From positions 115,641 to 179,640 of the forward strand of contig BCKK01000001.1 of NCBI GenBank assembly GCA_001600615.1: DNA of 64,000 nucleotides, given 5' to 3'. This DNA is from Dioszegia crocea. Its lineage: Eukaryota; Basidiomycota; Tremellomycetes; Tremellales; Bulleribasidiaceae. The notes under the pieces are model-generated. The model did not search any database and was not told the DNA's origin. It was given only the letters and a program-made list of their open reading frames with translations. A program made the position numbers and the translations under genes. Shown in pieces: positions 35,599-45,829 of the stretch (its first letter is position 1; each line of letters begins with the position of its first letter).

Positions 35599-36265
35599 GT
35601 AGGGCGAAATGAGATGTGTAGGGCCGAGTGAATTATAACGCTCAGTTTGGATCCTGGGTGCTGATGATGATGGTGAATTCGGGGAAAGGGCAGGGACGGT
35701 CTTGAAGCCGATGGGGAAAGGTTGAAGTGGGGAAGGAAAGACCTGTCGGCCGAGGCTTGCCGATATCAGACGGGTGGACAGGGTACAGCATCTGAAAGGA
35801 TAGCATCAGCGCGCAGGGGTTCACGGGAGCAAAGAAGCTGGAGCAGGAGGTGAGGGGCTCACACGGGGGTGCATCCACTTCGTACGTGTAAGGCTGTACG
35901 GGGCTTCTTCGGGACCATACCAGCTGGATAGGAGGGTGTCAAGGAGTTGAGACGGCTTAACGGCTCAAGGATCCCTTTGTTCAAGAAGGCTGTCCGTCAA
36001 GTTACGTCTGCAAATGCAGGCGGGGGGTGTGCAGACTAGATCAAGGGCAGTCCAGGAGGGGAAAAAATACTCTTTGGACAAGTAGCTGGAGCGGGACATA
36101 GGCAAGGGGGGTACCTCGCTCACTCATGTGGTCGGCCGGACAGAAGTGAATCAGCAGAGACATGTAATACATTCTGGGCTAGTTGAGATACAATTGGGGA
36201 AGGCAGCTTTGCGGTTGAATTCCTCGCCAATGAGAGACACAAGCGAGGAATCGCCTCGAGACTAG
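35599..36265. other. Spacer between the two tandem small genes
   Basis: No supported coding frame. It presumably holds the promoter of the downstream (minus-strand) copy. Confidence 0.35.
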
Positions 36266-36718
36266 CTACCACATGGTAAGGCTCTTTGATACAGCGTCGG
36301 CATGCACCATGACACGTCCTGTGTACCGTGTACCGGTGCCGTCCGCTGCAACCACGGGGATGTCTGAACTTCCGTGATCGAGATAGGTGGGCTCCCAATC
36401 GACTGACAATGTCCCTTGCTGAAGGGCGTTGGAGGAGTCGGTGACGGTGTATGTCGCAGGAGATGCAATGAAGGTCGAGGCTTCGACGACGTTGCGGGGA
36501 TCGATAGGGATCTTGTGCATGAAGGTACCGTTCTCTTTGACTGCGTCTCCGTGTCGGCGAGCATAGACGGCGAAGAGGGCTTCGACAGCGTCGACGATGG
36601 CGCTGGAGCCGCCAATGTCGCCAGCCTGCTCTTGAATGGTGCCGTACGCCGACTGGAGGCAGCGGGCGGTGTGTGAGATCAGGTCTCCCCCTGAAAGGTG
36701 GCTGAGCTGACGGGACAT
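36266..36718 (-). CDS. Small protein of unknown function, intact copy
   Basis: Seen: a single exon from ATG 36718 to the stop at 36266, 150 aa. The N-terminal third is predicted helical (GGDLISHTARCLQSAYGTIQ, AIVDAVEALFAVYARRHGD). The rest alternates polar and hydrophobic residues as in a beta-sandwich (TFMHKIPIDPRN, ASTFIASPATYTV, GRVMVHADAVSKSLTMW). No catalytic motif, signal peptide or anchor. The paralogue at 35119-35598 supports it as real coding sequence. No family recognised; probably lineage-specific. Confidence 0.65.
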   Translation of the reverse strand: MSRQLSHLSGGDLISHTARCLQSAYGTIQEQAGDIGGSSAIVDAVEALFAVYARRHGDAVKENGTFMHKIPIDPRNVVEASTFIASPATYTVTDSSNALQQGTLSVDWEPTYLDHGSSDIPVVAADGTGTRYTGRVMVHADAVSKSLTMW

Positions 36719-37984
36719 CTTGTAGAGGTGGCGTGAAGTGTAACTTGGTAGTGTATGGTGAAGTGATTGTTGCTTGCGCTGATATCGTTGTGAGCTTGAG
36801 ATCTGGTGCGAAGATTCGACAGGAGGGGTCGAAGTGTGAAGTAGAGAGGGAAAGGGGAATTTGGAAAACCCCACCTGCTAGAAACTGGACGCCTCCAGCG
36901 CCACTGGGGGAGCAAGGGGGACATGCCTTCTCTGATCAATGGATGCGCAAGAGTCTTGCGGAAGCAAAGAACCCAGACTGGAGGAAGCAAGGGGTTGAGC
37001 AGGCATGGCACAGAAGCTAGCGTGAGGGAGGTCAGGGGCTGAGACGTGATGTCAAGGCTTCTGATATCCCTTGATAGTGCGATCGAGGGTGAGATTGCCT
37101 ATAGTTGCGAGCTTTGGAGGCCACGAGAGCGCACCACATCAATAGTGGAATCAGCAACAGGGTAATGAGGAGAGTCAGGAGAGCTTTAGTTTGGGACATT
37201 GTCACATGCTACTCAGCCCAGCTAGTGCACATAGTCAATGAGCGCATGAGCGTATCTCAGTGGCGAAACCAAAGTTTGCCGCCACTCTCGCCGGGATCAA
37301 ATTCTGAGCATGTTTTGGCAGCATACCTTGCAGCGCCTCAGCGCTCAGCCTTATCATCCTCTTTGCTATAGATAACTTCACCCCTCACCAAGCATGACAG
37401 GATGCAGACCCATGCACGTATCGCCCTTGATATGCTCAGGATTGACTTGCGTGCCCCAGCGCCGCCGTGGCAAGGGACTGCCGCATTTCGAGATCTGAAA
37501 CATGAAACATCTCCCTCTTGCTCTTGCTCTCCCTCCCCCTTCTCCGCGCGATACGGCCGTCGATCCTCGCGTTGGGCTCTTGAGCGGCTAGTAAGCCCTG
37601 GAGCCTAAGATGTTAGCCTTCAGACGATGACGCGATGAGGGACAGGAAAGATCTGAAGCAAGCAGGGGGCAAGGGGAAAGGAGGGTGTCAGTTGTGTGTG
37701 CCGAAAGCTTAACGATGTCCCTTTCGAGGGGTTTAATCATCAGGCTGCAGGGTGGCAAGGGCTTCTGCCTGACTCATCTATTCACAGCGTTCATCTCAAC
37801 TGCTCACAGAAGTACCCAACTTCCTACACTCTCGCGAACAGATCTGACACCAAATCTGGACGAGGCGAGCAGATCCATTCCAACGCCCTAGCCTTTGTTT
37901 CTGAATCAAAGTGAGCAAATCCAGGTGCCTTTCCCTTCCTGCCGAGACATGATCTGACAAGTCTTAGATTCGGCGCTCGTTTAC
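36719..37984. other. Intergenic region between divergent genes
   Basis: About 1.3 kb. Only short motif-free frames. It should include the promoter and leader of the kinase gene. Confidence 0.4.
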
Positions 37985-40900
37985 ATGACCACAAACATCG
38001 CCCACTCGGGTTTCAATGACCTTCTAGACCTCGTCGCTACCACTACATCCAGGCTAGGACTCGCCCTTGCCACTGCTCGATATTACCCTGAACAGCCTTC
38101 TTCTTCGCCAAGTATGGGTATCGGTCGTCGGAGACCTGATATGGATAAAGGGAAAGGAAAGGCTGTCGAGCCTATTGGGACGCGATATGAGTATACCAGA
38201 GCCATGTCGAATGTCGATCCGAATGCGCCAAGACCGGCCGTACCGTCGAAAGATCAGCCGGTGGGGAAGAGGAATGAGGATAAGAAGGGGAAGGGGCTGA
38301 GAGGTGGGGAGGTATCAGCTGGTGTGAAGAGTGGGTTGAGGTATAGGAAGGTGGATAAGCGGAGTATAGGGGCGCCGACGGATTTCAGGTGAGTCCTGTC
38401 TGTTTGTAGAAAGATCTGGCTGACGGTACAGGCATATCTTCCACGCCTCGACTTTTGAAGAAGCTACGGAGCTGCTCCTTCGGTGGTCAGTTGAAGGAGT
38501 TGGGGAAAAGCTTGGTGGTAAGTTTCACCACGGTCTTTTTGAATCATCACTGATTGTCCAGACCCCTCCTGGGCGAATCCCATCAAAGCCCTCGTCAAAA
38601 CCAGAGCAAAGGAGCAACAGGCCAGAGCTGTCGCGGCGGTGGTGGAAGCTACAGCATATAACAAGACCGTTGGACGGCATACAAAGATCCCGTCAGTCCA
38701 TCCTCCACCCTGTGACTATGCGTTGCTGACCCCGTAGAATCCCGACTGGACAATTACACGTTGTGAATGGTCTACCATCCTCCATCTACTCGACAGTAAA
38801 CACGCCCATGCCCCTTTCCGCCGTACGCAATCAACACGAATCCATCTCTGCTTCACTTGCACGAGCCGAAACACCCAACCTCATCGCCCGATTCGCAGGT
38901 TCGGGATACTTCGACGCCGTCCCATCTCTTGACAAAGCACAAGGTGGCCCGCCCAGCACTCAGCGCCTTCCTAATCCATTCGAAACCAAGGCTGCGTCCA
39001 AGGCATCCCCATCATCTGCCTATCCCCCCGTATTACGATCAAGTCGGAAACGCTCTGATCCACCCTTCCAAATCCGGAAGAAGTCCCTCCCCGCTCGACC
39101 AGCAGGTAGCGACGAGCTTGAAAGTATCGCCGCGGAGATCTCTGGATTGCCTACCCATACTTCACTCGCACCTCTCGCCAAGTATGCACAACCCACCCCT
39201 CCTGCAGACCCTTCACCATCACCTACTTTCTCCCAACCTTTCAGAATCATCGAACCCTCCCTCCCCACTCTCGAAAAGGCCATGTCGATCGCTCTCTACT
39301 TTGAACAATTCTATCAAGCCCTTCTCAAACCCGCCACCGCCTCCAAACCCGCTCATCCCGGAAACTACCTCTTGAATCGTGCACGCCGACTCGCTAATCT
39401 CGAAACGGAATTCGCACTGCCTGAGAATCGGTTCATGTCCGAGGCGGAGAAGGTGGAGATACGGGATGGGATGGTGAGGGAGGAGAATCGGATATTGAGG
39501 GAGCGGAGACGGAAAGTTGGGGCGCAGGCGTTTGAGCTTGGGCGTGTGATTGGGCATGGAGCGTTTGGGGTTGTGCGTATAGCTAGGGAGAGGCAAACGG
39601 GGAGATTGGTAGCTATGAAACAGGTAAGTTTGGGTTGTTGTTACTTTGACAATGCTAATTTCTATAGCTTCGGAAAGCAGAGTAGGTCACATATCAGTTC
39701 GATCTCAGATCCAGCTGAACCCATAGTATGCTTCGTAAATCCCAAGAAGGCCACGTCAAAGCGGAGAAAGACCTCTTAGCAGCCGCATCGTCCCGCTCGG
39801 CACCCTCATCCGGCTCGGCCGATAAACCCAGCTGGATAGTCCAGCTCCACTACGCCTTTCAAGACAAAGATCACCTCTTCCTCGTTTTGGAATTCATGGG
39901 CGGTGGCGACCTACTCAACCTCCTTGTCGAACGCGATACTTTCCCCGAAGAAATGACTCGGTTCTACATTGCCGAAATGGTTCTCGCTCTCGAAGAGACT
40001 CACGCCCTCGGGTACATTCACCGCGATATCAAACCGGACAATTTCCTCTTTACTCCAGAAGGGCATATACGCGTTTCGGACTTTGGACTAGCGACAGACT
40101 TGCATTGGGCTCACGATACGAATTACTATGAACATCAACGACAGGCGTTCTTGAAGAAGCATGGGGTTGATCTGGAGTATCCGGTGCCGGCGGGTACGGC
40201 GAAGAAGCGGATGAAGAGACAGGATGTGGAGAGGATTATGGGGAAAGAATGGGTCGAGGAAGGGAAGGGGATGTTGACGTGGAGGGATAAGAATAGGAAG
40301 AAGTTGGCGTATTCGGTTTGTGGGTGAGTAATGAGTCTCAGTCTAGGTGGTGTTGATGCTGAGCTGACTTATGTAGGACGAATTCATACATGGGTAGGTT
40401 GAAGAGTTCCTGACCTTTCTACCAAGGATCATCAGCTGACATTATAGCGCCCGAAGTCATCAGAGGACAAGGCTATGGCTTTGGTTGTGATTGGTGGAGT
40501 CTGGGAGTCATCAGTGGGTTCAGATTCTTAGTTCATGCTGGGCATCAGTGCTGACTTGCAGTGTACGAATCACTATACGGGTATCCCCCCTTCGTCAGCT
40601 CGTCTCGGCACGTCACGCGACAGAAGATGTAAGCTCTGACCGCTCACCTTCATTCCGCAATTTATCCCATCCGGGTCCTCATGTCTCCTTCAACTGCGTG
40701 AAATCCCTGCTGACCTCCAGTCTCAACTGGCGGACCACCCTCAAATTCCCTCCCAGCCCCCGACTCTCTCAGGGCTGTATGGACCTAATGACTCAACTCC
40801 TATGCGAGCCTGAAGATCGGATCGGCTCAGCCGCGCAAGATGCTCCGTCAATCCTTACTGTCCGAGGCGCATCTTCGACCGCGCGAAGTGGGTTCGGAGC

Positions 40901-41548
40901 AGGTTTGGGGAATGATGGAGCTGGCGAGATCAGAGGACATGAGTGGTTTAAGGGTTTGGATTGGGATAGTACGTCTTGTTCCTCAACACGACATCATCAG
41001 GCTACACACTCCACTGCGAATGTGGACATATGCTGATTCTTCAGATATGCACAAGTTGACTCCACCCTACAATCCGGGCCTGTCAACCGATGACGATACA
41101 CGCCATTTCGACACTGATATACCGGATGAACCACTTGCCGCTGCCAATGGAGCTGCAGCGGATGCTACGCGGGATCCACTCCTAGGACACCGGAAGTTGG
41201 GTAAGGATTTACTGGAAATTCGGAAAGAGTAAGTCTTGGTCGAGGGGTGAAGAAGGGTCCCGAGCTGATGTGGCCAGACTTGCATTCAAAGGGTGGACAT
41301 TCAAGGCTCCTTATCAGGATAAACGATATGGACACTTGTCCTTCATTTCAGGTTCGGACGGGGGGTCGGTTAGGCATCCTTCTTCGACAAGAGACGGATC
41401 GGAGGGTTCGTCAGGGGTTGAAATGGGGCATATGAGGGATGAGACGGGCGGGAGTGGGGTGGGTCATGAAGATGATATGGAGTGGGATAGGATGGGGACG
41501 GTTAGGATGAAAGAAGGGGTTGGGAAGGGTCGGGCGTTATCTTTGTGA
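37985..41548 (+). CDS. NDR/LATS-family AGC kinase with N-terminal CRIB motif
   Basis: Seen: twelve exons (37985-38388, 38432-38517, 38562-38691, 38738-39623, 39668-39681, 39727-40323, 40377-40393, 40448-40513, 40562-40628, 40721-40968, 41045-41228, 41278-41548), 989 aa. A CRIB-like motif [12 protein letters not shown] lies at residues 128-139, split by intron 1. A disordered linker leads to an NDR N-terminal helix (FEQFYQALL...[12 protein letters not shown]). The kinase has GHGAFG, VAMK (Lys501), HRD (605-607) with KPDNF, DFG (625-627), the long NDR-type T-loop insert ending [23 protein letters not shown], and a C-terminal hydrophobic motif FKGWTF. Known: NDR kinases with Mob cofactors control morphogenesis or mitotic exit; CRIB motifs bind GTP-Cdc42/Rac. 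Exons 5 and 7 are 14 and 17 nt. The two halves are joined by good in-phase introns, so one gene is likely. Confidence 0.87.
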
Positions 41549-41981
41549 TTTGAACGGGTGGGTGATTTGGGAGATGGGGGATCAGATCAGACTGGACAGT
41601 TCGATAGGCGAGGAGTTTGGTGGTTGTAGGTCGGTATCTCATGCTTGTATGTACGGCTAATACATGGATCTATCTGCGATATGTTCCTGGGTGCACGTGC
41701 TCAAATCGACAGCTAGTAAGTGAGACTCAAAGTCCTTCAAAACCATCTTCGATCGATCGTCAAGTAGCCTTTCCCCAACACTCCCTTTCATCCTCTTCGC
41801 GACATGATGTCATACTGGGATACGTCGGAGTCTTCTTGAAATCAGTAAGCGGATAAGACCAGGCCCCAGCTTGCAGCATCACCTTACACCTACAAACGAC
41901 AGGGCTGACTGGTCCGATCTCGACCTCGTAACCCTTACGCACTCATCTCAAGTTCGACATCACCCTGATATCCTCACAGAC
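41549..41981. other. Region between the kinase gene and a small unknown gene
   Basis: No supported feature. Contains the kinase 3' end and a presumed leader. Confidence 0.3.
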
Positions 41982-42434
41982 ATGCCTTCTAACTCGAGTG
42001 AATCCGGTGGTCCTCGCTCCACTCATAGTCAGAATCGCAGACTTGCCACTGCCTCCAGCGGGAGCTATGCAGCTGAGACGTCCCTCAACGGCGAGAGGGG
42101 CGGGACGATAGGTTTGGAGAGGATGCGATTGGCATTGGAGGAGACTGTCCGGGGCTTTACTTCGATCGAGCCCCCTTCCACGGAGATGTCGTACGAGGGG
42201 CGGCGACGAGAGCTGAGGGAAGACGAGTTCTCGCAGGCGGCGAAGGATGAATGGGCGAGGTATGAGGCCAGTAGGCCATCGGCGGACGGAGGGCTTACAA
42301 GTGATCGTGTTCGTGTTCGAGCACAAGACGATACGGCGGGCCAAGGGCAAACCTCTATCCAACTCCCAAATACGTCAGGCGTGATCAAGAGCGATGATGG
42401 GTCCTGTTGGCCTGGGATGGGGGATGGATCATGA
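41982..42434 (+). CDS. Possible small unknown protein
   Basis: Seen: an uninterrupted frame of 150 aa from ATG 41982. Composition is hydrophilic, with Ser-rich ends and a charged middle (ERMRLALEETVRGF, RRRELREDEFSQAAKDEWAR) likely to form amphipathic helix. No family motif, signal or membrane segment. The helical block makes it more gene-like than other frames of this size, but there is no second copy or intron to confirm it. Confidence 0.45.
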   Translation: MPSNSSESGGPRSTHSQNRRLATASSGSYAAETSLNGERGGTIGLERMRLALEETVRGFTSIEPPSTEMSYEGRRRELREDEFSQAAKDEWARYEASRPSADGGLTSDRVRVRAQDDTAGQGQTSIQLPNTSGVIKSDDGSCWPGMGDGS

Positions 42435-42700
42435 GCGAGTTGAGGCTTGGATTAGATATCCATCACGTAGAGAGTCCATACACAAGACGAAGTGGAATAT
42501 GTTACTGTTGAGACTTTCCAATACGGCTGCGCGTCAGTGGTCAGTAGCTATTTCGTCAGAATCCAAATTCAATACGATCAAGAGTTGAATTCACGAGAAG
42601 GGAGGTGTTTGAGTATAGTGGTTTGTCCTACAAACCTAGGTTTGGTACCTCTGCAATCTACATCACTTTCGCCTTTTCCCCGATCATTAACCTCCCATGT

Positions 42701-44254
42701 CTATCCCAAAAAGAGCTGGGTGATGGATAACCAAATCCAGATGATGCCGCCTGATAAGATTGGTAGGGTGAGATTATCGTCCAGTCCCAGATCTGAAAGA
42801 TATCAGCACAAGCCACAACAAGCCCATCATTGCAATCTTCCGATTCTCCTCACTTCTCTCCTTGGATCAAATCTCTCCTTATGGAAACCCTCTCCTTGAT
42901 ATTAGAAAAGCAACATACCTAACGCCTCAGCAATAGCTCCTCCTACACCGACAACACCCGCCGTAACCCCCACTCCAACCCCACTGTTCAATACCGCCCA
43001 TTTATCATCTGACCCATTCCGCCAGAACCCTAGACATATCGCTGCGCCTGTGATTGTTGCGGCTAAGAATCCAGCTAAGGATTTCCTCGGTGCGAATTTG
43101 ATGGCTGATACAAAAGGGAGATGGGAGGGGAGGGGGGGTGTGTATTTGCCCCAGAGACGTCCGATTGTGGAGGCTGTTGTGTCGGACCATGAGAGGCTGG
43201 AGGTCAGTCTGGAGCTTGGAGTGGGTGATGGGAAGAAGGCTGGGAGAGAGGATAAAGAAGAAGATAAGGAAGAAGAAGGAAGAAAGAGAGGAGAAAGGAG
43301 AAGAGGAGAGATAAGGAGAAGAGAGGAGATAGTGACGGAAAGAATAGGACAGAAGGGGTAGTTAACCCAAGACGTTAAACTCACGTCAAGACCGAAACCA
43401 CCGCGACTTCTCTAGGATACAACAACAAGACCGTAATGACTCCCACGAGGTAATACACCACACCGTTAATCTTGTTCCTTTCAGATTCACGCATCAAAAA
43501 CCCCAAATTCGCCTCCCACGCTTCTCTAAACACCGGATATCTGAACCTGAGAACATCGGCTATTGTCACAGTGACCAATAGGGCCGAAAGGAGGGTGACG
43601 AGGGGTCGGACGGAGGGTGGTTCGAGGTAGTATAGGCCCAGAGCGACAAAGCCTGCGGTTTTGTCAGGTAAGATTCCGAAGTTTTGACCGATGAGACATA
43701 CCTATACTGCTATGTAGCGTCTTGCGGGGTATTTCCCAATCTACAGCTTTGACTGGTCTGACACCAGGGGAAAGTTTCCGCTTGATACTGCTACTTCGCC
43801 TAGGTCGCGTCAAGGGACGATCCCCATTACCCATTGACGCTGACGGCGCTGGTGGTGGAGGACGGAATTGAGAATTGGCATCTTTTTCAGACATGGGTGA
43901 GTCCGTCACGGCGTAATCCGCCGAATCGGGGTCTGTGTCTGATATAGAAGGGAGTGTTGGTAGGCCATTATAATAGGTTGAGCCCGATATGGATTGTGCA
44001 GGAGATGGTGATTTCGCCTGACGCGTAGATGCTGATACCCTCTTGCGTATGTCCCCACCAGTACCCTCCTCGTGCTCCATAGCCATGGTCGATTTGACTA
44101 AAGGCTCGTTCTCTTTAGACGCGGTACTGAGGCGTCGTCTAGAGCTGGAATTGCTCCGTGTGCTATTGCTCGGTGAGACGCTTCGCCTGGAGGTAGGGGT
44201 GTGGGAAGGCCGGGGGGTGGTGGACAGTCGCGTAGGGTCTCGGAGGTGGGACAT
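42701..44254 (-). CDS. DGK1: CTP-dependent diacylglycerol kinase Dgk1
   Basis: Seen: four exons (44254-43702, 43652-43385, 43196-42919, 42792-42701), 396 aa. A Ser/Pro/Arg-rich N-terminus of about 165 residues precedes the membrane domain: KAVDWEIPRKTLHSSIGFVA, VTVTIADVLRFRYPVF, GVVYYLVGVITVLLLYP, LSWSDTTASTIGRLWG, then RKSLAGFLAATITGA and two further hydrophobic segments. Known: Dgk1 makes phosphatidate from diacylglycerol with CTP at the ER/nuclear envelope, opposing the Pah1 lipin. The RKSLAG and DTTASxxGR motifs are those of this family and of SEC59-type dolichol kinases. The small size and single catalytic core favour DGK1. The C-terminus ends WLSITQLFLG. It is divergent from RRP43. Confidence 0.83.
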
Positions 44255-44425
44255 GGGTCTGGGCCGAGCGTATGAGCGTGTGAGTTGGGATATGGATCAG
44301 AGGGGTAAATAGGGCTTGAAGGGTAAAGGTAGTTCTGTATAGGCTTCTTGGACTTTCAGTTTGGTAGCTGGCTGGCGACTTGTGTTTGGCTGTGGGCTGG
44401 TCAGTCGCGTGGCAGGCGGGTATCA

Positions 44426-44469
44426 CCGGGTGGCGAATGGACCAGGGCGGCAGTCGCCGGGTGGCGAAT
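44426..44469. repeat. Direct repeat CCGGGTGGCGAAT in the DGK1/RRP43 divergent promoter
   Basis: Two perfect 13-bp copies (44426-44438, 44457-44469), 31 bp apart start to start, in the 335-bp gap between divergent starts at 44254 and 44590. Candidate shared regulatory element. Confidence 0.6.
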
Positions 44470-44589
44470 CATTTCTCAACCTGGAGTTTTGGACAATACT
44501 CCCATGAGTGAGTGTGGCACTTTTGGCTGGTGGCCGGTGGAGGGCGACCAACCCTTTGCCATCACTCCACAATCATACTACAAGACGAC

Positions 44590-45829
44590 ATGGCCACTAC
44601 AGCACTCCCCAACATTGGCTCTAACGCAGAAGCAGGTCCCTCCGCTCCATCACCAGCTGCAAGTGCTACAGCAGCCGCAGCCGTCTTCAAGCGGTTACAT
44701 CCCGCATCGTACCTCGCTCGATATCTCGCAGAGGGGTATAGAGCCGATGGGCGGAAAGTTGGGGATTGGCGCGATGTTAGTGTGAATGCAGGTATGTTTG
44801 GCTACTTATTCGCGTCAAGACGGTATAATAATACATTGGCTGATCGTCAAGGATCCGTGTCTACCGCTGATGGTTCGGCCTTGGTCAGGATGGGAGATAC
44901 GACAATGGTCTGTGGGATTAAGGCTGAGATTGCGGAACCGAGTTCTGCCGCTCCCGCGCATGGCTATATAGGTGGGTCTCTGACACTGAGCTAAGCTCCC
45001 TTCACCAATCTCTGACATTAAGTGAACGGATAGTAGCTGATGATTCAGTGCCTAATATAGATTTGCCAGCTCTGGCATCATCACGCTTCAAACCAGGACC
45101 GCCAGGGGACGAAGCGCAGGTATATTCGAATTGGCTAAATGATCTGATAGTATCGTAAGTTGTGCATCTCCAACACGTCCTGTCGGAGCTATCCGATCCA
45201 AGAACGGAATCCGAATCCAGCTATACCCGCCATAACTTAAGCTGATAGCCCAGATCTCAAGTTCTCAACCCCGCCACTCTCTGCATTTCCCCAGGTCACG
45301 CAGTATGGACCCTCTATATCGACGTCGTTTGTATCAACTACGACGGGAACGCCTTCGACGCGGCTGTATTGGCCGTCATGGCTGCTTTGAGAAATAGTGC
45401 GTCTTTCCCCCTCAACCCGATACTTAAACGCTAACATTCAAGCCACATTGCCCAAAGCGACCTATGACCCAAATACAAATAAGACGACCTGTATCCGATC
45501 TGAAACGTACCCTTTGACTCTGGGGAGAACACCCCTCTCATGCACGTTTGGGATATTCCAATCGTAAGTTCTTTCGGCCGATCTGCACGGCAATGCTGAT
45601 CTGAAGTAAAACTTTATTGCCCGATCCATCATCTTTCGAGACCCCACTTCTACCTACCACCCTCACGATAGCGCTGGACGAAGATGAGACGGCGTGTTTG
45701 GTGAGGCAAGAGGGATTGGGCGGGGTGGTGGGACGGTCAAGCGCGGAAGTGTTGGGTGAAGCGTGGGCTTTGGCGGGGGAGAGATGTAAGGTTCTGAGGG
45801 AGGTTCTGGAGGGGAGTGGGGAGGAGTAG
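44590..45829 (+). CDS. RRP43: Exosome core subunit Rrp43 (RNase PH-like)
   Basis: Seen: six exons (44590-44791, 44852-44971, 45049-45154, 45254-45396, 45443-45563, 45607-45829), 304 aa. The RNase PH fold is collinear with Rrp43/EXOSC8: [105 protein letters not shown], and [10 protein letters not shown]. Known: one of six inactive PH-ring subunits of the nuclear and cytoplasmic exosome that degrades and trims RNA. The alternatives Rrp42 and Rrp45 fit less well because of the [12 protein letters not shown] signature. The N-terminus carries an Ala-rich extension. The ATG at 44590 is the first in frame. Confidence 0.92.
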
